Under the pieces are notes generated by a model. It ran no database searches, was not told where the DNA came from, and saw only the letters and a program-made list of their open reading frames with translations. From Ferrimicrobium sp. (GTDB lineage: Bacteria; Actinomycetota; Acidimicrobiia; Acidimicrobiales; Acidimicrobiaceae), in contig JALCZJ010000021.1 in the NCBI GenBank assembly GCA_022690815.1, positions 1 to 48,016 on the forward strand: a stretch of DNA of 48,016 nt, in the 5' to 3' direction. Positions 9,853 through 18,724 of the stretch are shown one piece after another; the stretch's first letter is position 1; each line of letters opens with the position of its first letter. The translations under genes were made by a program, and so were the position numbers.

Positions 9853-12800
9853 GTGGACAACGACATGATCGACCTCTTCACCAGCGAACAACGTGCTCTC
9901 TTCGATGAAGTCATCAAGGCCAATCCACCCATCACCGCCATCATCACCGATGAGAGCCAACGCGTACTGGCCGATGTTTTGAGCGAGTACCTCCAGCTAC
10001 CAACGCTCACACAGCCACCCAATGAACGTGACTCACACATCTTTGTCCTTGCGAGTTATCGATACCTCGGCCCTGGCCTCTACCTGGTCGCCGACCAGCA
10101 GCATCTTCTGGGCCAGGTGAGAGTACTGAGCGGCCCGAGCGGCTCTCTCTTCCAGTCACCGCATCCACCCTATCTCGAGTTAGCCCTCGAAGATGGTACC
10201 CGATGGCTCTGTGGGCTCGCCGCTGATGGAGAGCAACCACGTACCGATGTACGCGCAGCTATCAGCCTACGCGAGAAGATTCCATCGGCTGTGTCGATCG
10301 CACTCGTCGGTGATGACCGACTCTGGGGAGTGCGTCTCGAGAGAGTCGAGCTCGCCGCCGATTCACTGGTGATCTTTTCGTGGCGAGCCCGCGAGAATCT
10401 GGAGATCAGCTCTTGCGACGGGATCGAAGTCGGCAATGCGGCTGGCGACGGCCTGGGTCAGTGCTTTCGCTTCGTTGCACCACATGCGACGATGACCCTG
10501 GCGATCAGCTCCGACATAGTAGCTGCTGCCGACACCCTCTCAATCACCTACGAGCTGCTTGACCAAGCGATCGATTCACCAACACGATGGCCACTCATCC
10601 ATCGCGGTCTCGGGGCCAAAACCCTCGCCAAGCTCGAAGCCTCACTGCGAGACGAGCCCGAACGTGCCCGTGGCTTTGACATCGAGCACGCCAACCAGCT
10701 CAAGCGCAGTGCGGCTACACTCGCCGAATCGGGATCACGCCTCGCACGTCTTGGCTCACTGGGCCTTCATCAGATCGGCGAGCGCATCGCCACACACCTT
10801 GCTCCGACGTCACCGACCCAATACGATGAGTGGCTTGCCCACTATGACCATTACGGCAAGACCGAGGTCCTCGGCTACCTCGCAGAGGCCGCCGACGTGC
10901 CGACCCTGAGCATCGTCATCCCAATCTTTGACCCCGACCTCGTCTATCTACAGGCCGCCATCAACTCGGTTGTCGAGCAACGCTGGCCCACAGCCGAGTT
11001 GATCCTCTCACTCGATGGCCCACAACCCGTTGACGTCATGGACTACCTCGATCACCTCACGCATACGATCCCCTACCTGAAAATCGTCACCTCCACCCAG
11101 CGCCACAACATCGCGATCGCCACCCAGTCGGGCATCGATGTCGCAACGGGGGACTTTCTCTGCTTCATGGACCAAGACGATACGCTAGCCCCTGACGCAC
11201 TCGCATGGGTGGCTGCCTATCTCCATGCCCTTCCCGACACCGAGTTGCTCTACACCGACGAGGATAAGATCGACGACCACAAGCGTTGTGAACCCTTCTT
11301 CAAACCGGACTTTTCACCCGAATATCTGCTCTGTGTCAACTACATCAATCACCTGAGTGTCCTGCGTCGCGAGACCTGCAACCGAGCAGGTGGCCTCGTT
11401 GCCGGCACGGAGGGGGCCCAAGACTGGGACCTACTGCTCCGGGTAACCTCGATGATCGCAAGAGAGCAGGTGGTACACATCCCGAAGGTGCTCTATCACT
11501 GGCGCTCACACGCCGGCTCAACGGCACAGAGTTATGCCGCAAAGCCCCAAGTGATCGCGGCCCAAGAGCGCGCCGTCAGCTCCCACCTAGCGCGCCAGGA
11601 CTACTCCGTGGCCTGGCTTGAGCGCCCGAGGAGCGCACCGATCTTCCTACTCCCTCACCTTCGTCCCACTCGTTCTCATCGCATCTCGATCATCATTCCT
11701 ACCAAGGACCACCTCAAGGACCTTCGCACCTGTCTTGACTCGGTGATGGCAAGCTATTATGGCGACATCGAGGTCGTCGTCATCGACAACAACTCGACCG
11801 AGCCCGAGGTGCTTGACTATCTCGATGGTGTCTCGGATCCAATCAGAGTCATCCACTATCGAGCACCGTTCAACTTTGCGGCCATGGTCAACTATGGTGT
11901 CGCCAACGCCACCGGGGATCTGGTCGTCCTGCTCAACAACGACACCCGCGTGATCAGCCCAAACTGGCTTGCCGAGATGGCCGCCCTCGCTGAGCGTCCC
12001 GACATCGGTGCGGTCGGAGCCAAGCTTCTCTATCCTGATGGCAGCGTCCAACACAACGGCGTCTGTCTCGGCATCGCCGGTAGTGCTGGCCACTACGGAT
12101 GGTCCAAGGACCACAGCGACCCTGGGGACCATGGTCGTGGCGTCGTCTTGACCAACTCCGCCGCCGTGACCGGTGCAGCGCTGATGGTGGAGCGGGACAA
12201 GTACCTCGAGGTGGGGGGACTGCATCCTGAGCTTGCGATCTCCTTCAACGATGTCGATCTCTGCCTCGCCCTCGGTGCAGCCGGTTATCGCTCGGTCGTC
12301 GTCCCTTCTGCGATGCTCTATCACTATGAATCCAAATCGCGCGGTTACAATGTCACCCGATCACAGCATTATCGCGAGGACCTGGAGTCATCACTCTTCT
12401 ATCGGCGGTGGGCCAGCCTTATCCCCAATGATCCGTACTACTCGCCAAATTTGAGCCGCGAACTCTTGCATATGTTCGAACCCGACGAGGAGCCACCACG
12501 TCTTCGACTGCCATTTGGCGAACGAGAAGAGATTTTCGAGTATCCATCGCCGCACGTCTCTGCCCATGAATCCTGGTATGAGCTCGCTCCTGATCACCAG
12601 CTACAGATATTGATTCCCCTCACCGAAGACCAGCTCCAGCGTGCCACCTACCTCAGCCTCACCGCGGTGTCGCCTAACTCAGCGTCGCCCAACTGTAAGG
12701 TCGAGCTCATGGGACCCGACCCCCAGGGCAACCCAGTGACCACTTCGTTTGTCAACGATGTCATCATGATCGATCTCACACCTTATCGAGATCTGCGCCC

Positions 12801-12978
12801 ACCACTGTGCCTGCGGCTGACAAACAAGGGCGCTCGCCCGCTGCTGCTTGGGTGCCTCGATCTACCATCGGGAATGGCAGCCCTGGGTTCGGCCAATGTC
12901 GTTGTACGGCTTTCGTACGCTCACGTCCGCTCGGCAACTGGTTCACACCGCTCAGTCGCCGAGCAGATCACCGACTAA
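9853..12978 (+). CDS. Giant GT2 glycosyltransferase with two GT domains
   Basis: A 1041-residue protein starting at GTG 9853 with GGAG about 8 bases upstream, 3 bases after the previous stop. Residues 1-330 are a beta-rich region of unknown function. GT2 domain 1 covers about 350-560 (LSIVIPIFDP, CFMDQDDTLAPDAL near 438, LYHWRSHAGSTA). GT2 domain 2 covers about 608-850 (ISIIIPTKDHL, VVIDNNSTE, LLNNDT near 692, FNDVDLCL, HYESKSRGYN). Both domains have intact metal-binding motifs. About 110 C-terminal residues are again beta-rich. Tandem GT2 proteins of this form act in rhamnan or O-antigen-like polymer synthesis at the inner face of the membrane. The exact sugar is unknown. Confidence 0.88.
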   Translation: MDNDMIDLFTSEQRALFDEVIKANPPITAIITDESQRVLADVLSEYLQLPTLTQPPNERDSHIFVLASYRYLGPGLYLVADQQHLLGQVRVLSGPSGSLFQSPHPPYLELALEDGTRWLCGLAADGEQPRTDVRAAISLREKIPSAVSIALVGDDRLWGVRLERVELAADSLVIFSWRARENLEISSCDGIEVGNAAGDGLGQCFRFVAPHATMTLAISSDIVAAADTLSITYELLDQAIDSPTRWPLIHRGLGAKTLAKLEASLRDEPERARGFDIEHANQLKRSAATLAESGSRLARLGSLGLHQIGERIATHLAPTSPTQYDEWLAHYDHYGKTEVLGYLAEAADVPTLSIVIPIFDPDLVYLQAAINSVVEQRWPTAELILSLDGPQPVDVMDYLDHLTHTIPYLKIVTSTQRHNIAIATQSGIDVATGDFLCFMDQDDTLAPDALAWVAAYLHALPDTELLYTDEDKIDDHKRCEPFFKPDFSPEYLLCVNYINHLSVLRRETCNRAGGLVAGTEGAQDWDLLLRVTSMIAREQVVHIPKVLYHWRSHAGSTAQSYAAKPQVIAAQERAVSSHLARQDYSVAWLERPRSAPIFLLPHLRPTRSHRISIIIPTKDHLKDLRTCLDSVMASYYGDIEVVVIDNNSTEPEVLDYLDGVSDPIRVIHYRAPFNFAAMVNYGVANATGDLVVLLNNDTRVISPNWLAEMAALAERPDIGAVGAKLLYPDGSVQHNGVCLGIAGSAGHYGWSKDHSDPGDHGRGVVLTNSAAVTGAALMVERDKYLEVGGLHPELAISFNDVDLCLALGAAGYRSVVVPSAMLYHYESKSRGYNVTRSQHYREDLESSLFYRRWASLIPNDPYYSPNLSRELLHMFEPDEEPPRLRLPFGEREEIFEYPSPHVSAHESWYELAPDHQLQILIPLTEDQLQRATYLSLTAVSPNSASPNCKVELMGPDPQGNPVTTSFVNDVIMIDLTPYRDLRPPLCLRLTNKGARPLLLGCLDLPSGMAALGSANVVVRLSYAHVRSATGSHRSVAEQITD

Positions 12979-13828
12979 CTCCGGACGCGCTCGCCGAATC
13001 AGCTGGGAATGCGCACGACCCCTGGGGCTACCATCAGCTCAGTAGCCCCCATTCGAGGTGGGGGCACTCAGCTAGAGAGGTGGCGGTCCGTGGCACTGCA
13101 CATGCCGTGACGCCCTTCTGATCGGCTCGCCCGTGGTCGATGGCTTAGGCAGGAATCGAAACGTCTACGACACAGAATAGAAGAAGGACGCCGCCCCCTC
13201 GCGACTGCCCAATGAGCTGTCGGACATGCATCCCCCCAAGAGGAGTCGTTGCCCCTGCGGGATGAGTCGAGTTTGCGGCAGAGTCACCAACTCATGAAGC
13301 TCGTTCCATTGAAGGCATCGCCACACCAAGAGGCGCTCTTCTGGCTGGCTTATGAACCTGAGCATTGCCTCGGCCCTCAGGCATCGACGAGCCTGCAAAG
13401 CCGCTGTCTGGTAGTGGTGGAGTACCCCATGAGGTCTGCAACCGTTCGAGCTAATGGAGCACCCCCCGATAGAAACGACCTCTGCTTCAGAGTCATGGGG
13501 ATGCAGCGACAAGGGTTGGGTGTAAGAGATCATTACCTTTGGTGGCACGAGTCGTGACGATGCTTTGGCGTAGAAGTGGCGTCAACGGTAACTGTTGGAG
13601 GCAGACGCCGTCAATGCTTGGGGACACCAAAATTTAGCCCACGGCTTTGAGTCTCTGACTGGTATCGCGTTCAGCTGAGAAATGCGCACAGTCTTCTTGA
13701 CGTAGGGGAGGCACACGTCACCGAGTACCAGGGAGGCCCTGTCACTGTTGTGTCGGAACAATCACTCATTGACGAGAAGGACCTGACGAGAACATGGGGG
13801 TGTGGTTCGCACTTTGGTGGGTTGCCCG
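12979..13828. other. Gene-poor interval between convergent genes
   Basis: Some 850 bases between the GT2 operon and the convergent MFS gene. Apart from the hairpin at 13045-13065 I see no feature. Open frames around 13165-13557 on both strands overlap each other and resemble no protein. Confidence 0.4.
13045..13065 (+). terminator. Stem-loop downstream of GT2 operon
   Basis: GCCCCCA (13045-13051) pairs perfectly with TGGGGGC (13059-13065) around a 7-base loop, 67 bases after the giant GT2 stop. No T-run follows, so it is at best a hairpin terminator or an mRNA-end stabiliser rather than a classical rho-independent signal. Confidence 0.4.
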
Positions 13829-15205
13829 TCAGGGTGCCACCCATTCGGGATGATCCTCCCATGCCGGTGATCTGGTACGCCGGGAGGGCTCGGTCTCGTG
13901 GAACAAGAGCAAAAGGGCGAATCCTGAAGCACCCATCAGCGCGGCAGCGGCCCAGAACGCGGCGGTGATCCCGCCTACGACGGCAATGCCGCCGAGCACC
14001 AGCGGCCCGACGGCGTAGCCACCGTCACGCCAGAGTCGGTAGACGCCAAGTGCCCCGCCGCGCCAGGAGGGATGGGCGGTGTCGCCGACCGTGGTGATGA
14101 GGTTCGGGTAGACGAGCGCCATCCCGAGACCCATAAGCGCGGCGCCGAGGAACCACACCCCGTGTGGGCCACTCGATACGATCACGACGATCCCGATACC
14201 GATGACGAAGGTACCCACGGTGATCGGCCCCTTACGACCGATCCGATCGGCGAGTGCTCCACTTGCGACCTGGCCGAGCCCCCACACCCAGGCGTACACG
14301 CCGACTAGGAGCCCCACCTCAAGAAGAGATATCCCCCGGCGGAGGAAGTACAGGGGGAAGAAGGCGGCCACCAGCGAGTCGGCGAACTTGTTGATGAACC
14401 CGGCCTGACAGACCGCCAGCATGCTGTGATCGTGAAAACTCATGTAGCTGGCGAGCCGGAAGAGCTTTGGCTTTGGCTCTGGGGTGGCGGTCGGCCAACG
14501 ATGGCTGGCTGCTTCTGCCTGGGCGAAGGGGAGGGTCTCTTTCGCGACGCCGAAGGTGACTAGGGCCCCGAGGGCCACCACGCCGAGGGCAAGCAGGTAC
14601 GGAGACGGGCGAAGCCCGTAGGAGGCGACGAGCAGACCGGTGACAAACCCACCGATGCCCACCCCGACATAGCCAGCGGACTCGTCGATCCCGACCGCGA
14701 GCCCCCGATTGACCGGTCCGACCAGGTCGATCTTGGCGGTGACGGCCATCGTCCAGGTGAGCGCCTGGTTGACGCCCAAGAACAGGTTGGCGACGATCAC
14801 CCACCACCAGGCCTGGGCGAAGATGATGAGCAGGGCGTAGGGAACGGCGAACGCCCAGCCGACCAGGAGCAGGGTCTTTCGTCCGTGATGGTCTGAGAGC
14901 CGACCCGACACCAGGTTCATCACGGACTTCACCGCCCCGAACGCCGAGATGAACGCGACCGTGTAGAGCACCGAGGTGACGCCGAAGGCCTGCTTGGCCA
15001 GCGGTGGAAGTGCCACGCGCTCGACCCCGATGGTCATCCCGATCATGAGCGTAATGAAGGTGAAGACCGAGAACTGCCACCAGTTCTGGCGAAGCCCTAG
15101 GCGATGGTGGCCGAGTCCAGCCAGGTCAGCCGCTGGTGACGATTCGCCGGGATCTGGTGTTGATGACGTCGGGGTGGGGAGTTGCGAATCTGTGGGCTCG
15201 GACAC
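13829..15205 (-). CDS. MFS transporter
   Basis: A 458-residue membrane protein with about 12 hydrophobic segments. Residues 1-35 are a Pro/Ser-rich cytoplasmic tail. The loop SGRLSDHHGRKTLLLVGW after the second helix, and GALADRIGRKGPI in the second half, are the paired MFS signature D(R/H)xGR. Start GTG 15205 is preceded by GGAG and lies 2 bases after the stop of the rhodanese remnant, so the two are translationally linked. MFS permeases of this kind occur in actinobacterial operons with ArsR-rhodanese and MBL-rhodanese genes. Export of a sulfur compound or metal-sulfur species is a reasonable inference, but the substrate cannot be read from the sequence. Confidence 0.87.
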   Translation of the reverse strand: MSEPTDSQLPTPTSSTPDPGESSPAADLAGLGHHRLGLRQNWWQFSVFTFITLMIGMTIGVERVALPPLAKQAFGVTSVLYTVAFISAFGAVKSVMNLVSGRLSDHHGRKTLLLVGWAFAVPYALLIIFAQAWWWVIVANLFLGVNQALTWTMAVTAKIDLVGPVNRGLAVGIDESAGYVGVGIGGFVTGLLVASYGLRPSPYLLALGVVALGALVTFGVAKETLPFAQAEAASHRWPTATPEPKPKLFRLASYMSFHDHSMLAVCQAGFINKFADSLVAAFFPLYFLRRGISLLEVGLLVGVYAWVWGLGQVASGALADRIGRKGPITVGTFVIGIGIVVIVSSGPHGVWFLGAALMGLGMALVYPNLITTVGDTAHPSWRGGALGVYRLWRDGGYAVGPLVLGGIAVVGGITAAFWAAAALMGASGFALLLLFHETEPSRRTRSPAWEDHPEWVAP

Positions 15206-15207
15206 CG

Positions 15208-15810
15208 CTAGCTCCAGTCGTCCAAATCAAGAGCGGCCCAGCCCTCCCAACCGTCTTCGAGGACCACGAGGTCTGGATGTCCGGCTCGCTCTGAGAGGCT
15301 GGCGCCGAGCGTGGCTCGGTAGTCGTGCCCACAGTGCACGGCGAGCGCCACGCCCCGAGGTAGCTTTAGGGATGCAGTCTCGATGTCGTGGGCCGGGAGG
15401 TTGACGCTGCCGGGGAGGTGGTCGGCGTACCACTCGAATGGCTCGCGCACGTCAATGACGGTCAGGAACCTTTCGGCGTCGAGGCGCTCGGCGAGGACCG
15501 CCGCGCTGATTGTCTCATAGCCGGTGAGTGTACGGCCAGACGTCTGCCAGATATCGATGCCACCGTCGAGCACTCCAACGACGCGTCCCGCTGGCCGCGA
15601 CGAACTCACGGGTGCCGGAGACGAAGTCGTTGTGCACGTGGGTCTCGAGCGCCCAGGCGAGGTGACTGACTCGCTAGTTGTGACCTCGAAGTGCTGGTCA
15701 ACGTCACGGACCGGGTCGATGACTACCGCTACTCCTGACTCGCGTTCGATCACGACGTGGGTGGCGTTGCCCAGCTCGGTGGTTTTCAGTGAACGGATTT
15801 CGATGGTCAT
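15208..15810 (-). pseudogene. MBL-fold/rhodanese protein with internal deletion
   Basis: The open frame reads through (about 200 residues) but is a chimera. The first 45 residues (THVVIERESGVAVVIDPVRDVDQH) are the start of a persulfide-dioxygenase-like metallo-beta-lactamase domain. From about 15660 to 15590 the correct frame is shifted by one base and reads LETHVHNDFVSGTREF, the HxHxD metal site. A junction near 15585 then restores the original frame directly inside a rhodanese domain (VLDGGIDIW). The second rhodanese domain (VIDVREPFEW, AVHCGHDYRA with Cys) is intact. Full-length relatives have about 450 residues, so most of the catalytic domain is gone. ATG 15810 fits the AGAGGGGG site better than the ATG at 15819. 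It may survive as a plain rhodanese. Confidence 0.75.
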
Positions 15811-15864
15811 CGTGCGCATCCCCCTCTTTAGCTCGTCAGACTTATCAACTAATCATATCAGCAT

Positions 15865-15882
15865 TTGAATATATTGAATATA
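15865..15882. promoter_or_regulatory. Tandem 9-bp repeat, candidate ArsR operator
   Basis: TTGAATATA occurs twice head to tail (15865-15873 and 15874-15882), in a very AT-rich patch between the ArsR-rhodanese gene and the MBL/rhodanese remnant. On the minus strand it lies just upstream of a possible -10 (TATGAT at 15857-15852). Its position and composition fit an operator bound by the adjacent ArsR-family regulator. Confidence 0.45.
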
Positions 15883-15920
15883 GCGCGGCGTTGCCTGAGA
15901 TACTCGGTCACCGAGCGTTC

Positions 15921-16652
15921 TCAGTGGTCTCGCGGGGGAAGCGAGCCCGGCTCTTCACCCACCGCCACGGGGAGCCCAGCGCGACGCCACTCGGGGAAGC
16001 CGTCCTCTAGGCGGATTGCATGCAAACCTCGATGGCGCAAGACACGCACGGCGGCGGGGGCGAAGACACAGTAGCGGCCGCGACAGTAGGCGACGATCTC
16101 GGTATCGGAGGGGAGGTTCTCGATGGCCTCTTCCAGCGTGGCGATCGGTACCGAACTTGCTCCTGGAATGTGCCCCGCACGGTACTCAACCCCCGGTCGT
16201 ACGTCGAGAACCGTCACCGCCCCTGTAGCGATGCGAGTCAGGAGTTCATCTCGTTCGATGACCTCAAGGTCCTCGGTTGGGCCGAGGTAGGTAGCCGCGA
16301 GGCGCCCGAGATCGTCACGGTTAACCTCTGCAACCGAGCGCAACGCCGCATATAGCTGCTCGACTTCATCGCTGGCGAGGCGGTAGTAGATCCGGGTGCC
16401 GTCTCGGCGCGAGCGCACGAGGCCAGCTCGGGCGAGGGTGCGCAAGTGGTGTGAGGCGTTGGCCAAGCTCTGGGCCGTCTCGGCGGCCACCTCCTCTACT
16501 GACCGCTCACCCTGGGCCAGCAGGTCGATGATCTCTACCCGCCGGCCAGCTGAGAGCGCTCCGGCTACCTCGGCCAAGGCGTCGAACAGCGCCGCCTTGG
16601 CGGCCCTTGAGCCCGGCCCGGTATCATCGCTGTCGTCATCAAGTATTCGCAC
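15921..16652 (-). CDS. ArsR-family regulator fused to rhodanese domain
   Basis: A 243-residue protein starting at GTG 16652. Residues 22-105 are a winged-helix ArsR domain (GRRVEIIDLLAQGERSVEEVA, ASHHLRTLARAGLVRSRRDG). Residues 132-232 are a rhodanese domain (VTVLDVRPGVEYRAGHIPGA) with active-site loop CRGRYC, where Cys190 is the expected persulfide carrier. This fusion is known in actinobacteria and alphaproteobacteria and is thought to sense sulfane sulfur, so repression would be relieved when the cysteine carries sulfur. It precedes the MBL/rhodanese remnant and MFS gene in the same direction, with a 100-base gap that contains the candidate operator. The architecture call is strong; the inducer is inferred. 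Confidence 0.9.
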   Translation of the reverse strand: MRILDDDSDDTGPGSRAAKAALFDALAEVAGALSAGRRVEIIDLLAQGERSVEEVAAETAQSLANASHHLRTLARAGLVRSRRDGTRIYYRLASDEVEQLYAALRSVAEVNRDDLGRLAATYLGPTEDLEVIERDELLTRIATGAVTVLDVRPGVEYRAGHIPGASSVPIATLEEAIENLPSDTEIVAYCRGRYCVFAPAAVRVLRHRGLHAIRLEDGFPEWRRAGLPVAVGEEPGSLPPRDH

Positions 16653-16981
16653 GAAGACTGTATCTTAGAGTCGTGCACCGTAGCGCGGCTCACTCCTTGG
16701 GGGGTCTGAGGCCTAACCGTAGACACCACATCTCGTACCCCATGAATAACCTGCAAACCCTTTCAAAGTTAAACTCAGCATAACCTCGATTTCCCGGGGT
16801 CGGCGAAATACAAAGGCCTCATCGTCTGTAGGGCAACGGCATGAACCAGCGGGTGCGTTGGCAGTTGCTAACGTGACGTCCGCTCGCGTTCTCGTGAGAG
16901 TCGACCGGCACGGTTCATGGAGGCGGCTGGCGTGCGGATATCTCGCCTTGGGCTCGCGACCTTGCTTGAAGGAGCAACACC
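16653..16981. other. Intergenic, promoter side of ArsR-rhodanese operon
   Basis: About 330 bases upstream of the regulator. No gene is recognisable. The block should contain the operon promoter. It ends exactly where the group II intron-like sequence begins. Confidence 0.35.
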
Positions 16982-17729
16982 GTGCGTGTAGTTGAGGCGT
17001 ATGCGAACGCGTACCCCGGGTGTAATCAGCGTGTCACCATCGTAAATGTGCGGTGCTACTCATGGCTCCACTGCATAGCCGCTAACAGCAGCGAACCCCG
17101 TGAACGCCTGGTTGACAGGCATGAGAGAGGTGAACACCCAGTTCAGTTCCCGCCGGACAAGGTAGACGCGAGCCGACGGTGTGGGGTGTTGATCACGGAA
17201 CGGGCGAATCGCTAACGCATTTGCACGCTATCTTGTGCACATGCGATGACGAATAGATGACACCCAAATGAGTTGGCACCTAGTTTGCTTTCTCAGAAAT
17301 TCCTTCGATAGGGAATTTTCAACCCTTACGCCTGGTTATCCCAGCTGGCATCTACTCTCTGGGGGTAATCAGTTGTCTGAGAGCAGGCAGAGTACATCAC
17401 CGCAGTGGAGCCTATACCGAAGGTTGGTGGACGTAGGATCCTCGATCACGTGACGCTCGCGCAAAGAGGGACACTAGCCGCGCGGATCTAGGACCATTAC
17501 CGCAACTACCGAGCGTATGAGGAGCCAACCCGCGCGCCTATCCCATCGCCTGCGCACAAGAATGTGTCGAGGCTGGTGGAAAGGCGCCGAATCCTGTCGT
17601 GCTTGAGCGCTTCTCCCTCTGGGCGGCGAGTGAGGCCGATCTTGGTATGTGGCCCACGACCTGGCCCGATGACTGAACCTTACAGTCGCCAGGTGGATAG
17701 ACCCTCACGGCCGGTGCTACCGGTCGGCA

Positions 17730-17924
17730 ATGGCTCCCGTTCTCCAGCGTGTCAGTCCCTACGTGAGACGTTGGGTGGGGAACAACTACCGGCGATGACG
17801 AACCGACGAGCGGTTCAAGCGGTGGCAAACCGGACTGTTCGAACGAGTACTCGGGCTGTTCGCCCAGTGGAAGTGGGTCCATGCCTGCATACTGACTGAC
17901 CGACGGATGAGAAGAGCCTGGTGA
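17730..17924 (+). pseudogene. Group II intron maturase, C-terminal fragment
   Basis: In this frame the sequence reads LQRVSPYVRRWVGNNYRR, an in-frame TGA at 17796, then ERFKRWQTGLFERVLGLFAQWKW. The pattern of an arginine-rich helix, then KRFKRW, then LFAQW a short distance before the stop matches the extreme C-terminus of group II intron reverse transcriptases. The catalytic YADD domain is absent. It is non-functional. Confidence 0.6.
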
Positions 17925-17947
17925 ATCGAGCGATTCACGCCAGAATC
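17914..17947 (+). ncRNA. Group II intron domain V remnant
   Basis: A 34-nucleotide hairpin. An outer stem begins GAGCC (AGC triad), an upper stem GTGAATC pairs through GATTCAC, the loop is four bases (GAGC), and a two-base bulge (CG at positions 25-26) sits exactly where catalytic domain V has it. Two pairs near the base are lost (AA where GU/G is expected), so it is probably inactive. Confidence 0.55.
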
Positions 17948-17982
17948 TGTGGGAGCCTGGGGGTGCGATTCCCACCGGCCAC

Positions 17983-18437
17983 TTGACCACTACCTTTGCC
18001 GTGCTCAGCAGCGCTATCGTATCGAGAGCTCTTCTGGAACCCTTGGCGGCATCGGTTTTGCTGCCTCAGCATGGAGCTGTGCACTACGCGACACCCATAT
18101 CAGCTGGGAAAAAGCGACCCGCGAAGCACGACTGTACCTCGTGGTGGGAAACACCCGCTTTCTCATTCTGCCCCAGTTGCGTGTCGTGAACCCCGCCTCG
18201 TACACCCTATTTCGTGTCGCTCGCCGTCCCCTTAGCGACTGGCAGCTCGTCTACGGTTACCAGCCTGTGCTCTTAGAGACCTTTGTCGGATCCGCCGCTT
18301 TGCCGGAGCGAGCTACCGGTTGAGCGAACTAGCTCCATGTCGGCCAGACCAAAGGCTGGGTCAAGCTTGACCACTACAAGCAATACGCTCTCCTGGTCAT
18401 GGACATCTTTCCCTATCCCCTGCACCGTAACCACGGT
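17983..18437 (+). pseudogene. DUF4338 (DruA-like) protein, broken
   Basis: From 17983 the frame in phase with 17949 reads GGIGFAASAWSCALRD, ATREARLYLVVGNTRFLILP, and DWQLVYGYQPVLLETFV. These are signature stretches of DUF4338 proteins, the family that includes Druantia DruA and many transposon-linked genes. Near 18290 the reading moves to another frame (FAGASYR) and near 18330 it returns to the first frame (LHVGQTKGWVKLDHY, VMDIFPYPL). Two frameshifts and a missing N-terminus make it a pseudogene. It begins immediately after the 3' end of the intron relic, so the intron probably inserted in or beside it. Confidence 0.68.
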
Positions 18438-18724
18438 CGCATCCTCGCTTTACCCAACTGAAAGCGCCGCGGGAGATCGGATTGGCCCGGGAGGATCGCA
18501 CTCGCACGGGTTCGCCCCATGTCTCTACGGGTGGAGGGGCTCAGTACATGAGTCTGCTGCATCATTGCCCGCTCGAATGGGTTTCGCTCCGCCAAGGCTA
18601 CCCTCGCACTCGTGATGTTGGCCTGTGGCCCGATTGACTTGAGGCTACCCATGAAAGAGCGAGTTGATCCACATGAATGTCAATGGAGCCCGGAACCTGC
18701 TAAGTAGGTATTAAGGTGTGCTGG

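Larger units (their letters stand above)
16982..17982 (+). mobile_element. Degenerate group II intron
   Basis: The left end begins GTGCG (16982-16986), the conserved GUGYG 5' end of group II introns. It is followed by about 230 bases that read like intron domain I. The right end carries a 34-base domain V-like hairpin (17914-17947) and a GC-rich domain VI-like stem ending in GGCCAC at about 17982. Between them only the tail of the reverse transcriptase/maturase is recognisable. Intact elements are about 2-2.5 kb, so more than half is missing. The two ends, the RT tail and domain V agree in order and strand. The exact boundaries are inferred. Confidence 0.6.

Noticed and set aside
11647-12324. 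225-residue minus-strand frame inside the giant GT2
   Set aside because: It is antisense to the intact second GT domain and its composition mirrors the coding strand.
13120-13200. tRNA-like T-arm sequence (reverse of GGAATCGAAAC)
   Set aside because: No matching acceptor, D-arm or anticodon arm could be folded around it.
17538-17990. 150-residue minus-strand frame over the intron relic
   Set aside because: No family resemblance, and the plus strand shows the maturase tail and domain V.
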